This document shows, one piece after another, positions 24,602-33,644 of a DNA stretch of 44,417 bases. Position 1 is the stretch's first letter; every line of letters starts with the position of its first letter. The DNA is from Membranihabitans maritimus (GTDB taxonomy: Bacteria > Bacteroidota > Bacteroidia > Chitinophagales > Saprospiraceae). A program made the translations under genes and the position numbers. The notes below the pieces were generated by a model. It was not told where the DNA came from. It did no database searches and saw only the letters and a list, made by a program, of their open reading frames with translations. The stretch covers positions 1 to 44,417 of the forward strand of contig NZ_JAJSLW010000031.1 in assembly GCF_021729145.1 (NCBI RefSeq). The letters are read 5' to 3'.

Positions 24602-26911
24602 TTACAGTCTTAAAACATAACTAAGCATGGGAATCAATCCTAATTGATATTGTTCAGTTATTGTATCCAGATATGGATCATAGTATTTATATGCTAAATT
24701 TTGGCGATTTATCACGTTGCTTAAGTCAAGTCCAATCATACTATATCTCTTGTTGTGATTGATTTTATAGTAGACACGGAAATATGTTTTGATTATGTCG
24801 GGTTGTTGTATCGTAAATTCCTGGCCACTTACATATTCCGTTTTGCCGGTTTGCCGGGAGGCCTGCAAATCGATAGGGGAAGACCAAAATCCTCCCGTAT
24901 AGACTAATTGAATGTTGATTCCAAGTATTTTTTCTTTTGCTCCGTCTGAGAAATCGAATTGTTTTCCAATGGTACCATTGAACATGTATTGGTTGTTATA
25001 TCGGGTATTCTTCCATTCATTTGATTGGGGATTTTTAAATTTAGCATCCCATACAGAAGCAGAGAGCATATAGAATAGACCTCCGTTTAAAAAGTGATTA
25101 TAAAACACTTCTGCGCCGTAATTACGTCCTTTACCGTTGTCAGTCAGAGTTCCCGGAGGGTATTGTTCCAAGATGTTTAAAGTAGAAAAAGAATTTTCTC
25201 CGGCACCTGCGTGGTTGATATTTTCGTAGAATAGTGATGAAGTAATGGAACTCTTATCAAAATCCTTTTTATAGGATAATGTTGACTTCCAGGATTGCAG
25301 CATTTTTAGTTTTGTATTTTCAGGGGTGGAAAGAAGTACCTGAAATGGTTTTAATTTGTGTTGTAAACCGGTTTGGAAAGATAATTTTTGGTTGTTGTCC
25401 ATGTACCTATTAATCCCAAGTCTCGGCTCCGGTGCAAAATTTTTATTCACTTGGTTGTATGCCAACCCAATCCCGGCGTCTATGCTCCACAATCCCTCAA
25501 TATATTTGGCACTTGCAAATGGTCTTAATAAGAAACTTTTTGCCTGTACGTCGGTTTGGGGGAAGGTAGATGACAGTTCTTCAGTATATAAGAGCTTTCC
25601 ACCCCAACCGGTAAATGAAATTCCATAATCAGCTTTCCAGTTAGACGAAATACTTTGATGTAAAGAGGAAGTTAAAGCATATTTTGCGTAAACAGCATGG
25701 TCAGATGTTTCAAAGGAAGAAATAGGGATTTCAGCAAAACGCTGGTCTTCTCTTCCTGACACGGCAAATGTAGTCACCCATTGAGTTGAATTATTGAAAT
25801 CATAGGAGGCATTGAATCCGATAATACCTAGTTTGGATTCATATTCGATATTTTGAAGGTCTTTATAGGTCTCTCTAAGACTATCCACTTTGGCTTCAAA
25901 AATATTACTACTAGTCCCGCCCATACCAAAAAACTGTATTTTTGTTTTCTCGTTAGGTGTATAAGTAAATTGTAGTGAAAGGTCCTGGTAATTTATCGCT
26001 TCATCTCCAAAATCCACTCCTAATTGCGTCAGCAATCCCACAGTAGAATATCTATAATTGGCAATATATGATAAATTTTCTCCGGCTGGACCTTCTAAAG
26101 CCAGATCAATCCCGTTTAATCCCGCCTGCCCGGTAAAGTGCATTTGGTCCCTGGCTCCTTCCTTAATGGCAAAATCAATACCTCCTGACGTAGCCTGGCT
26201 GAGTTTTACCGGCAAGACACCGGTATACACACTGCTATTTTTAAGCAATTGAGCACTTATCATATTTACACCGCCACCATTGACTGTGCTTCGATCCGTT
26301 ATCGTTCCGGCATTCGACAAGTGATTGGGATTGACAATTTCGGTTCCGTAAATGTAGTAATTCATATTATTGGGAGTATTCCCCCTAATGGAAAGGTTGT
26401 TGGCCTGGTCATTATCATTATTGACTCCGGGGTATACTGTAGCCAGTCGAGCGGGGTCGTAAAAGGTAGCCGGAAATCTTCTTACCTCCTCCTGGGTAAG
26501 GATATATTCATGGGTAAGACTGGAAGTTTTTGAAGGATCTTGTCCCGCTTTTATTACTACTTCGTCGATCTGTATCTGGGAAGGTTGCAATTCAAAATAG
26601 GATGGAGGTATGCGATTATATTCTACAGGGAATTCGTGAATGATCACAGACCGGAACCCGATAGATGAAATCTGTAATGTATAAATCCCAAAAGGTATAT
26701 TTTTTACTTCATAATTCCCGTTGTCATTAGAAACCGCTGAGAAGAGTTGTTCATTTCTTTTTAATATAATGTTTGCGGCAGGAATTCCATTGCCTGTTTC
26801 TGCATTTACGATCTTTCCCGCTACATTGGTACTGTTTTGCTGACTGTACAGAGGGTTTATACCCAGTAATATCGTAAAAAGTATTGTAGTATAAAGATAC
26901 CTGTAATTCAT
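24602..26911 (-). CDS. TonB-dependent receptor with carboxypeptidase-regulatory-like N-domain
   Basis: The 769-residue protein has a signal peptide (YTTILFTILLGINPLYSQ). A CarboxypepD_reg-like domain is at about 29-115 (VAGKIVNAETGNGIPAANII ... YTLQISSIGFRSVIIHEF). The plug at about 116-240 contains FYDPARLATVYPGVNNDNDQ and NLSIRGNTPNNMNYYIYGTE, and the beta-barrel runs to the C-terminal LGLIPMLSYVLRL. No STN domain is present. It lacks SusC features and has no SusD partner, so it is a stand-alone outer-membrane receptor, shorter than SusC proteins. Import of a metal chelate, vitamin or small organic compound is possible; the substrate is not readable. Confidence 0.88.
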   Translation of the reverse strand: MNYRYLYTTILFTILLGINPLYSQQNSTNVAGKIVNAETGNGIPAANIILKRNEQLFSAVSNDNGNYEVKNIPFGIYTLQISSIGFRSVIIHEFPVEYNRIPPSYFELQPSQIQIDEVVIKAGQDPSKTSSLTHEYILTQEEVRRFPATFYDPARLATVYPGVNNDNDQANNLSIRGNTPNNMNYYIYGTEIVNPNHLSNAGTITDRSTVNGGGVNMISAQLLKNSSVYTGVLPVKLSQATSGGIDFAIKEGARDQMHFTGQAGLNGIDLALEGPAGENLSYIANYRYSTVGLLTQLGVDFGDEAINYQDLSLQFTYTPNEKTKIQFFGMGGTSSNIFEAKVDSLRETYKDLQNIEYESKLGIIGFNASYDFNNSTQWVTTFAVSGREDQRFAEIPISSFETSDHAVYAKYALTSSLHQSISSNWKADYGISFTGWGGKLLYTEELSSTFPQTDVQAKSFLLRPFASAKYIEGLWSIDAGIGLAYNQVNKNFAPEPRLGINRYMDNNQKLSFQTGLQHKLKPFQVLLSTPENTKLKMLQSWKSTLSYKKDFDKSSITSSLFYENINHAGAGENSFSTLNILEQYPPGTLTDNGKGRNYGAEVFYNHFLNGGLFYMLSASVWDAKFKNPQSNEWKNTRYNNQYMFNGTIGKQFDFSDGAKEKILGINIQLVYTGGFWSSPIDLQASRQTGKTEYVSGQEFTIQQPDIIKTYFRVYYKINHNKRYSMIGLDLSNVINRQNLAYKYYDPYLDTITEQYQLGLIPMLSYVLRL

Positions 26912-27115
26912 AGATCCCTATTTTTGCTTATAATTATGCAAAATTGCGAAAACTATTTTAAAAAGTATCTAAAGTTGAGGAGTGCATATAAAACCGGTAT
27001 ATGAAATATATACAGTAGTTATTGGCTAAGCAAATTGGCTGGTTTTAATACCCTTGAAACTATAGTAGAATTGAATAAGAAGATGTGCTGATGAAGAAGA
27101 AAATTGTCCAATCTT

Positions 27116-27141
27116 ACGGACTTCACGGACTTCACGGACTT
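27116..27141. repeat. Short direct tandem repeat, 9-bp unit x 2.9
   Basis: ACGGACTTC is repeated three times head to tail, the last copy lacking its final base. It is noncoding, between the TonB receptor start and the end of the choice-of-anchor-A gene. It may be a slippage product. Confidence 0.8.
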
Positions 27142-27171
27142 TAGTTCACTCTAAGTACTTAATGTGAAAAA

Positions 27172-27231
27172 GCTCATCAAAGCCGGAAAACCATCCCCTA
27201 AATATGGTAATCCGGCTATTACATGATGAGC
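27172..27231. terminator. Hairpin, probable terminator of the choice-of-anchor-A gene
   Basis: AGCCGGA at 27181 and TCCGGCT at 27211-27217 pair, extended inward by CCAT/ATGG with two mismatches. Outside, GCTCATC at 27172-27178 and GATGAGC at 27225-27231 pair as well. On the minus strand the inner stem is followed by TTGATGAGC and then five Ts. It lies 28 bp after the stop of the 980-residue gene. Confidence 0.6.
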
Positions 27232-27258
27232 ACCCTAAATAAATGCTTTTACAGTACT

Positions 27259-30201
27259 TTATTTTTTAATGATTTTTATTGCCTTTTGTGTTTGATCAGA
27301 TTGAAATGTTAAATAATACATTCCTGATTCTAATTCATTTGTATCAATTCTGTTTGATCGATTAGAATCCAATGTGAAATTTTTGATCAAAATGCCTGCA
27401 GCGTTATACAGACTTGCCTGTACGTCCTCCTTGAAAGAATGCCTGATAGATAGCTCTGTATCAAACGGGTTGGGAAATACACTTAAATTTTGGGAAGTAT
27501 TATTTTTAAATTCAACTGTTTTCGTATCTGACACCTTAAATGTTCCGTCTTTGTCTACTTGTTTTAATTTGTAGTAGTTAATTCCTTCTGTAGGACTGTC
27601 ATCGAAGGATTCGTAGTGCAGGGCACTTGAAGATTGATTTGCCGCATTGACCATTGCAATTGTTTCAAAGGTATAGCCATTCGCAGATCTTTGCACTTCA
27701 AAATAATCTGAATTAATTTCTGACGCTGTTTCCCATGTCAATTCTACTCCTGAAGTTGATTGCCTGGCATCAAAGGATGTTAATTCTACCGAAAGTACAG
27801 AAAAAATCAATCCGGCATCTGAGAACATGTAATCTTGCCCTCCTGAAAGTTGAACTTCATCAGTCATACCATTTTGAGGATTTGCCTTGCTGTCGTTTTG
27901 ACCATTACCCATATTTTTGGTGGTGAATATATATTCTGCCGGATTCATAAATTTCACCTGGTACATTCCATTGGGTAAGTCAGTGAATAGATACTTGCCG
28001 AATGCATCAGTATATTGATAAATATCAGTTTCCTGACCATCTTTGTATAGAATTACTTTTACTCCTGGCATTCCCGCCTCGGAACCATCGTCCTGTATCC
28101 CGTTTTTGTTTTTGTCAATCCAAACAAATGAACCAAGAGAATTGAATTGTTCACATGTTTTTCTACTTTCAATTAAACCAAAAGTTACATGGCTGATGGC
28201 ATGTTTGTTACCGCTGGAGATGGTGTAATACCAAATGGAAGTCCCGTCCCCCAAATCTTTCCATCCATTGAATTTAGCTGAATGGCCACCTACTTCAAAT
28301 TCATCTGTTACGTCCTCGCATTTTTGTAAACCACTTACACATCCGGGCTGGTAAGTTCCTATTTCTGTGAAGTTGGTGTTACAGCTATTATTTTCTTCCA
28401 GGCAGACTGGACCAGCAATTGAATAGATGTTACATTGTGTTTTTCCTCCGGTTTTGAGATTTAAGAGTACTTCTCCACAACATACGGCACCGTCTACTTT
28501 TACGTAAATGTGTTTGGTCTCTCCGTCATTGAATCCTTCATCCATTTTAATAAGACCTAGGTTCGAAGGATATGTGCAAGATCCATCGCTGAATTCTGTT
28601 TGACCAGATGGTTCATAACAGCAAGGCTCTTTTTCAAGAATTATATAGTTATCTCCGGAAGGAAACGCCTGATAACAGTCCTCATAGCTATAGTCCTCGT
28701 CACAACCATAATCTAAAAACTTTTTGATGCGGTACTTTCCTGGCGCAAGGTTTGAAAATTCAGGGCTATTGGAATACGTTACTACCCATCCTTCATTGGG
28801 TTGGTCATATTTATATAATCCGTACCTGAAACAAGCGTTTATGGGAGCCTCTTCTTCAGAAGGTATGCCGACAATGACCCCATCATTTTGGTCGCATGAT
28901 GGATTGGCTTTATCAATTTCCATAGAAATCTCTACACAAGGGCATGGCTGGTCCTCCAAGAGTATGTACTCACTGTTGTTTTCAGGAAACCTTTGATCAC
29001 AATTATCGATTTCAAAGTCGCCATCACAGTTTTTATCCTGGTATTTTTTAATAGCGTATTTACCGGGAGAAAGGTCAGTAAATACAGGGGTTTCCTGATT
29101 TATTTTCACCCAATCTCCGCTGCCATGGTCATCATATCTGTATAATGCGTATCGAATACATGCCCCATTCGGTTCTTTTTCCTGGGAGATCGTTCCCGTT
29201 ATGGATCCGTCTTTTTCTCCGCATGATGGATCAACCGTTTCTATGGATAGTGATATATCTTCACATGTTGAAGAGGGAGGTTCACTTAAGCATCCATTAA
29301 ATAAGTTATGGTGTCCTTCAATATTTCCAATTAAATTTTTAGCTATTATAGAACCGTTTATTTGACTGTAAGTGGTAGATACAGACGCCTTAGGAGCTAA
29401 TATGGTGCCGTTTGCACCGCTGGAACCTATAGTCAATGAACTCGCCTCAAAATAATTGAATATAACCTTTTTGGCCTGTGATTTGTCAATAAACTGTTGA
29501 CCATTAAAACCAATATTTCGACTACTTCCTTCAATATTAATAAGAACAGTAGAACCGGAGGGTACATTAAGCTTTAATTCTTTAATATCCTCACTGATCA
29601 AAAAGACGTTCATATCTTCATTTGTACCTGTAAGGGTTAGATTGCCAGACCAACCTACATTGTCTGCTGTGCCGTTGGCGGGAATTTCAGCCAATGATGC
29701 GGAAAGGGAATTTAGTTCTGATTCTAACTGGGAAAAGTCTATGGGAGTAATTTTTTTTACTTCCCCATTGGGAATCCCATATCCGGATCCATTGAATGAA
29801 TTTCCGTATGCAGCGTGTCCACCATTGATTTGACCGTTAGTGAAGGTAAAATCTTTACCTACAATAATGGCGTACTCACCGGAGACATTTGAGGAATTAA
29901 CGGAATAATTGGACAAATTTGCGTTTTTTCCTACTGCTATTCTACCTTCTGAGTCAGTATTGGAAAGGGTAAGGTCTTTAAAAATAAAGAAATTAAACTC
30001 TCCAGCTATTCCTAGACCGCAGTCATCGGAAAGTACGGGTGGGGCGGATAGTACATTTTTAGAGAAGAAAGTTCCTTTTGGGTTTAGCTTATGGGGGTTG
30101 TTTTCGTAAGTGTTCAAGTTATTGGTATTTGCAAATACATAAACTTGAGAGATCATTGATATTGCAAATAATTGCAAAATGGTAAGGGTAAACTGTTTCA
30201 T
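27259..30201 (-). CDS. Large T9SS-exported surface protein: choice-of-anchor A domain, tandem Cys-rich modules, SdrD-like repeat
   Basis: The 980-residue protein has a signal peptide (about 1-25). A choice-of-anchor A domain is at about 58-305 (GIAGEFNFFIFKDLTLSN, SEGRIAVGKNANLSNYSV ... ANGTILAPKASVS). Two tandem Cys-rich modules of about 105 residues lie at about 312-421 and 422-528. A further Cys-rich stretch is at about 530-690, and an SdrD/Cna-B-like domain at about 690-805 (LGSFVWIDKNKNGIQDDG ... YLFTDLPNGMYQVKF). A T9SS-associated beta-sandwich (VELTWETASEINSDYFEVQR) and a type A sorting domain (LSVFPNPFDTELSI ... LESGMYYLTF) close it. Its domains are those of adhesins. T9SS export would place it on the cell surface. 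It is monocistronic. Confidence 0.88.
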   Translation of the reverse strand: MKQFTLTILQLFAISMISQVYVFANTNNLNTYENNPHKLNPKGTFFSKNVLSAPPVLSDDCGLGIAGEFNFFIFKDLTLSNTDSEGRIAVGKNANLSNYSVNSSNVSGEYAIIVGKDFTFTNGQINGGHAAYGNSFNGSGYGIPNGEVKKITPIDFSQLESELNSLSASLAEIPANGTADNVGWSGNLTLTGTNEDMNVFLISEDIKELKLNVPSGSTVLINIEGSSRNIGFNGQQFIDKSQAKKVIFNYFEASSLTIGSSGANGTILAPKASVSTTYSQINGSIIAKNLIGNIEGHHNLFNGCLSEPPSSTCEDISLSIETVDPSCGEKDGSITGTISQEKEPNGACIRYALYRYDDHGSGDWVKINQETPVFTDLSPGKYAIKKYQDKNCDGDFEIDNCDQRFPENNSEYILLEDQPCPCVEISMEIDKANPSCDQNDGVIVGIPSEEEAPINACFRYGLYKYDQPNEGWVVTYSNSPEFSNLAPGKYRIKKFLDYGCDEDYSYEDCYQAFPSGDNYIILEKEPCCYEPSGQTEFSDGSCTYPSNLGLIKMDEGFNDGETKHIYVKVDGAVCCGEVLLNLKTGGKTQCNIYSIAGPVCLEENNSCNTNFTEIGTYQPGCVSGLQKCEDVTDEFEVGGHSAKFNGWKDLGDGTSIWYYTISSGNKHAISHVTFGLIESRKTCEQFNSLGSFVWIDKNKNGIQDDGSEAGMPGVKVILYKDGQETDIYQYTDAFGKYLFTDLPNGMYQVKFMNPAEYIFTTKNMGNGQNDSKANPQNGMTDEVQLSGGQDYMFSDAGLIFSVLSVELTSFDARQSTSGVELTWETASEINSDYFEVQRSANGYTFETIAMVNAANQSSSALHYESFDDSPTEGINYYKLKQVDKDGTFKVSDTKTVEFKNNTSQNLSVFPNPFDTELSIRHSFKEDVQASLYNAAGILIKNFTLDSNRSNRIDTNELESGMYYLTFQSDQTQKAIKIIKK

Positions 30202-30795
30202 TTAGAGTTGTTTTAAAATTATTAGGGAATTTTAAGTTATAGCATACCCATGGCTAATTTGACCTAAAGTCAAAAAAGTAAACACAATAATCAATGGTAA
30301 CCCATTAATTTCAATATGAAATTTGGTATGCTAACATGCGAGAAAAACTAGCATTGTCAGATGCTGTCTTTCAAATGTTAAAAAATGAGATATAACCTGG
30401 AAAAAGATAAAGAGATATACTTTACCTTAAGATTTGAAATTTAATAAGAAAAGGGAAATTCTAAATTAGATAAGAGTTAGAATTTAAAATACCAATTACA
30501 AGTACACCCTCTAAAGGGTATTTTAAACTATAATCAAATTAATCTTAGAAATCTCGATTTTAACTCATAAACATTCAAAATCAAGTCAATCTATTTTTTG
30601 TTTTTTTCTCTATAAAAGTTGTTTTAGTTAAATAATTAAATTCTTATCGCCTAAAGACTGTGATTCATATACCACACTTTAGTAATACAAAGATAAACAT
30701 AATTTTGTTTAAAAGAAATATTTTTTTTGACTTTCGGTTAAAAAATGAATATTTAACGTTCTTTAACAAAAAAAGGTAAGCATACGTTATATTTT
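30202..30795. other. AT-rich intergenic region, no convincing gene
   Basis: Nearly 600 bp without a gene. It holds a small ACCCT/AGGGT hairpin at 30506-30519 and two perfect TAnnTTTG boxes, TATCTTTG on the minus strand (30695-30688) and TAATTTTG on the plus strand (30700-30707). Neither has a TTG at the usual distance. The minus-strand box could serve the 980-residue gene with a leader of nearly 500 nt. A 19-codon ATG frame at 30336-30395 is too short to support. Confidence 0.4.
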
Positions 30796-31203
30796 CTATT
30801 TTTTATAAGATAACCACAATACCTGTGGAAGATGTTCACCTGAGGGACTTACTCTGGTGGAGAGTTCTTGTATATTATGGAAATAAGAACCCAGGAAAAT
30901 ATCGGTGTATCCGTCATTGTCGAAATCTCCCAGGTCCATAGTCAACCATTTTCCATAAGCGGCCTGGTCCATATAGTGGGCCGTATAATCTAAATTGCCA
31001 GAATTTTCCAGGTATACAAATCCTTTAGTAGGATGGTTTGTGTTGTCATAAAATGCAATACCTGCAATATCAAGGTCGCCATCGTGATCAAAATCAGCAG
31101 CCATGGATTTGCTGCAACCGTACATGGGGAAGAGATAAACCTCTTCAAAACGGTTGCTGCCTTCACTGAGGTAAATCCTGATCCCGTGGTAGGGTTTTGG
31201 CAC
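30796..31203 (-). pseudogene. C-terminal fragment of an FG-GAP/VCBS-repeat protein
   Basis: The open frame of 135 codons begins without a signal peptide right after an in-frame TAA about 12 bp upstream of its first possible start (a GTG). It encodes two VCBS/FG-GAP repeats with Ca-binding-type loops, DFDHDGDLDIAGIAFY near residue 38 and DFDNDGYTDIFLGSYF near 92. Full members have several repeats and a signal peptide, so this is the tail of a truncated secreted protein. No remaining N-terminal part was found in the 570 bp upstream. It could instead be a short intact protein, which is less likely. Confidence 0.6.
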
Positions 31204-31711
31204 ATATCCTATTTACCCCTATTCTATGTTTTCCTTTATTTGATAATGTTCTATGATTCTGAAGGGGGAAAAAGGTATTATAAATGTTTCAAATTGAAAA
31301 ATTTAAAGTGTCATTAGACTTAGATTGTTGAGGAATCCTTTTATACTGATTCCTAATTTTAGTCATCACTTATCCAATGCTACCATTCCTCCCCATTACC
31401 TAGTTGATGAATGAGTTGCATACAATCTCTGCATTGTTGTATTTAATTTGAATTATCTGATAACTGTTTACTGATTTTATTCTAGTTATTTAATAGTGTC
31501 TTCAAATGGATGGTGAGTATAAAGTATTAAGGATAACTGCACCTTTGCTTTTATGATAATTATATCGGGCGATTTTGACATTATGGTTTAGCGTAATATT
31601 GCAACAATTATTTCTTATCGAGAAGAGGTGGGACTGGGTGAAAATAGTTTATAACAATTTTCATTTCATGAAACTACTAAAGCCAATCTACAGGTGGGGA
31701 AGGACAAATGT
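31204..31711. other. Intergenic region, no gene seen
   Basis: About 500 bp of AT-rich DNA between the VCBS fragment and the SusD terminator. No part of the missing N-terminus of the VCBS gene, no RNA gene and no repeat was recognised on either strand. Confidence 0.4.
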
Positions 31712-31748
31712 AAAAAAGCAGGCCAGGAGAATTCCTGGCCTGCTTTTT
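31712..31748. terminator. Strong bidirectional intrinsic terminator after susD
   Basis: A perfect 11-bp stem, GCAGGCCAGGA at 31718-31728 and TCCTGGCCTGC at 31733-31743, with a 4-nt loop, is flanked by six As on the left and five Ts on the right. Read on the minus strand it lies just over 20 bp after the stop of the SusD gene and has a U-run, so it should end the leftward SusCD operon. Confidence 0.9.
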
Positions 31749-31770
31749 AATGAATATAAATGTTGATCTG

Positions 31771-33624
31771 TTATTTAGGTCCTGCTCCGTATTCGGGGTC
31801 TTCCAGGTCAAACCACAATCTTTCCGCATTTAGAATGGTAGGATTAGGGTCACCTGTTGTGAAACCTTGTTCCTGGACTGATTTTAATTGATTATCGTAG
31901 TTAATATCATCAGGAGTAGGGGTGCCCACAGTAAATCTTCGTGGGATAGGCATTGAATTGCCGGAAGAAGTAAATTCTTCCCATGCCAGGTAATCACTCC
32001 CTTTCTTAGGTACTCCAGAACGTCTTACTGTTGCCCACAAATCACTAGGTGTATTCATGAAATTAATGTATTGTTGAATATAAATCTTTTCCAAACCATC
32101 TGTACTAAGATCATAAGCAGGATTCTGCAATAGACTTTCTATTTCGCCATCGCGCAAGTAAGTTGCTGCTTTATCAGCCATATCTGCATCTGTATAGACC
32201 GGATCAGAAGAATAATATGGTAATTGATTATTTTCTGCCAGCAAATCTGCTCTTTTAACGGATAATTCAACACCCCAATTCAGATATTCCTGTGCTGACT
32301 TAGGCAAATTAGCTCCTAATTGTTTGAATTCAGCTAAGTATAAATTTGCTTCAGCGGAACTACCCAAAATTATATTTAAAGGTGGGTCATTGTCTCTTAA
32401 TTCAATTACGCGACCGCCAGGTTTCGTTGGGTAGGTATAGTTATACGTGGTTCGTGTTAATTTTTCCTGATATAGAATGGTAGAAGAATAAGTTTTTTCA
32501 ACACCATTGGCAGCTATTCTGTTGTAGGCAGATTGATTGAAATAAATATCATTCGCAGGATCCTGTGTAGCGTCGGGAGATACAGGGGCTCCGTGGTATC
32601 TTACCCACGGCTCACCGGGACCATCCCATCCCTCAAAATTTCCATTTTCGTCATATTGGACTAAAGGCTCAATAAATGGGGGTAAATCTTGTCCTGCATC
32701 AATAAATGCTTGGACAACCTCGCCATTGAAATCATTCTTTTTGAAAATAAAACGCAATCTGGGATCTTGGTTTTGCAATAGGAAGTCAACCAGTCTTTTA
32801 TTTCCATATCCGATCCACATGCCGTTTCCAGTTCCAAAATAATTTATACCACGTTGATAGATGAAATCATCGTCAAGCCCATCCAGATATCCGGCGGGAG
32901 AATTCACTACCTCTTCAGCAATTGCCAACGCTTTCGACCTGTTCTTATTGACAAGTCGTGCAGCAATTTTTAATTTTAGTAAATTACAATACTTTGCCCA
33001 TTTACTGTAATCTCCCTGGTAAATTACATCCTGATTTGCAAGAGTCAGCTGATTTTCTGTATTGGATAAAACCTCTATAGCACCATCCAGTTCCTCTAGC
33101 CAAATATTAAACAATTCTTCTTGTGAGTCGAATTCAGGTGTAAGCAATGGTGGGTTGGTATAAGGAGCGAGCCCTGCTTCACTATAAACCATCGAACCTG
33201 TAAGGTCTGTATTTGTAAGTGCGGGAGTTATTTGAATTGGATACGTAATTGCTTTTAGGGCTTGTCGAGTAGCTTGATCTTCCTCAGACATGTCATCAAT
33301 CCTCATTCTCACATCCATTGTTTGTGGGAATAATCCTCCGTAAATGCCCTGGCTTCCATAAGGTCCCATAACATTAAAATCGGCATTATTGCCATCTTGG
33401 ATAGTAGTTACCTGAGTCCATGGGAAGATATATTGGAAATTTGAATAGAACCAGTTGGTATAATCATTACTATACATTTGTTCTATAGCCTTGGTAATTG
33501 AGTACCTCAAATCCGGATCTGAAAGGGTAGAAGGATCTGAGTTCAGTTCGGCAAATTTATCTCTGTCACAGCTTCCGAAAAAGAGTGTGAGAATTAATAG
33601 TATAAATATATTTTTATAATTCAT
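31771..33624 (-). CDS. SusD/RagB-family outer-membrane lipoprotein (SusD-like_2 type)
   Basis: The 617-residue lipoprotein has lipobox FGSC (Cys19). It carries the SusD-like start FAELNSDPSTLSDPDLRYSI, an N-terminal TPR-like region (about 150-260, with YSKWAKYCNLLKLKIAARLVNK) and the C-terminal WATVRRSGVPKKG...PIPRRF segment of the SusD-like_2 group. It should sit on the cell surface over the partner SusC channel and bind substrate. It starts 20 bp after the SusC stop, so the pair is one operon ended by the strong hairpin at 31712. Substrate unknown; no degradative enzyme is next to it. Confidence 0.92.
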   Translation of the reverse strand: MNYKNIFILLILTLFFGSCDRDKFAELNSDPSTLSDPDLRYSITKAIEQMYSNDYTNWFYSNFQYIFPWTQVTTIQDGNNADFNVMGPYGSQGIYGGLFPQTMDVRMRIDDMSEEDQATRQALKAITYPIQITPALTNTDLTGSMVYSEAGLAPYTNPPLLTPEFDSQEELFNIWLEELDGAIEVLSNTENQLTLANQDVIYQGDYSKWAKYCNLLKLKIAARLVNKNRSKALAIAEEVVNSPAGYLDGLDDDFIYQRGINYFGTGNGMWIGYGNKRLVDFLLQNQDPRLRFIFKKNDFNGEVVQAFIDAGQDLPPFIEPLVQYDENGNFEGWDGPGEPWVRYHGAPVSPDATQDPANDIYFNQSAYNRIAANGVEKTYSSTILYQEKLTRTTYNYTYPTKPGGRVIELRDNDPPLNIILGSSAEANLYLAEFKQLGANLPKSAQEYLNWGVELSVKRADLLAENNQLPYYSSDPVYTDADMADKAATYLRDGEIESLLQNPAYDLSTDGLEKIYIQQYINFMNTPSDLWATVRRSGVPKKGSDYLAWEEFTSSGNSMPIPRRFTVGTPTPDDINYDNQLKSVQEQGFTTGDPNPTILNAERLWFDLEDPEYGAGPK

Positions 33625-33644
33625 TTCAATACGGTTTTATTTGA

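Larger units (their letters stand above)
26912..27258. other. Intergenic region with short tandem repeat and terminator
   Basis: This 347-bp gap lies between two minus-strand genes. It should hold the promoter of the TonB receptor on its left side. A 9-bp unit, ACGGACTTC, is repeated almost three times at 27116-27141, and a hairpin lies at 27172-27231. No coding sequence was seen. Confidence 0.5.

Noticed and set aside
30336-30395. 19-codon ATG frame in the 30.2-30.8 kb gap
   Set aside because: It is too short, has no ribosome-binding or family support, and such frames are expected by chance.
31575-31766. Plus-strand 63-codon frame before the SusD end
   Set aside because: It runs through the strong terminator hairpin and encodes no recognisable motif.
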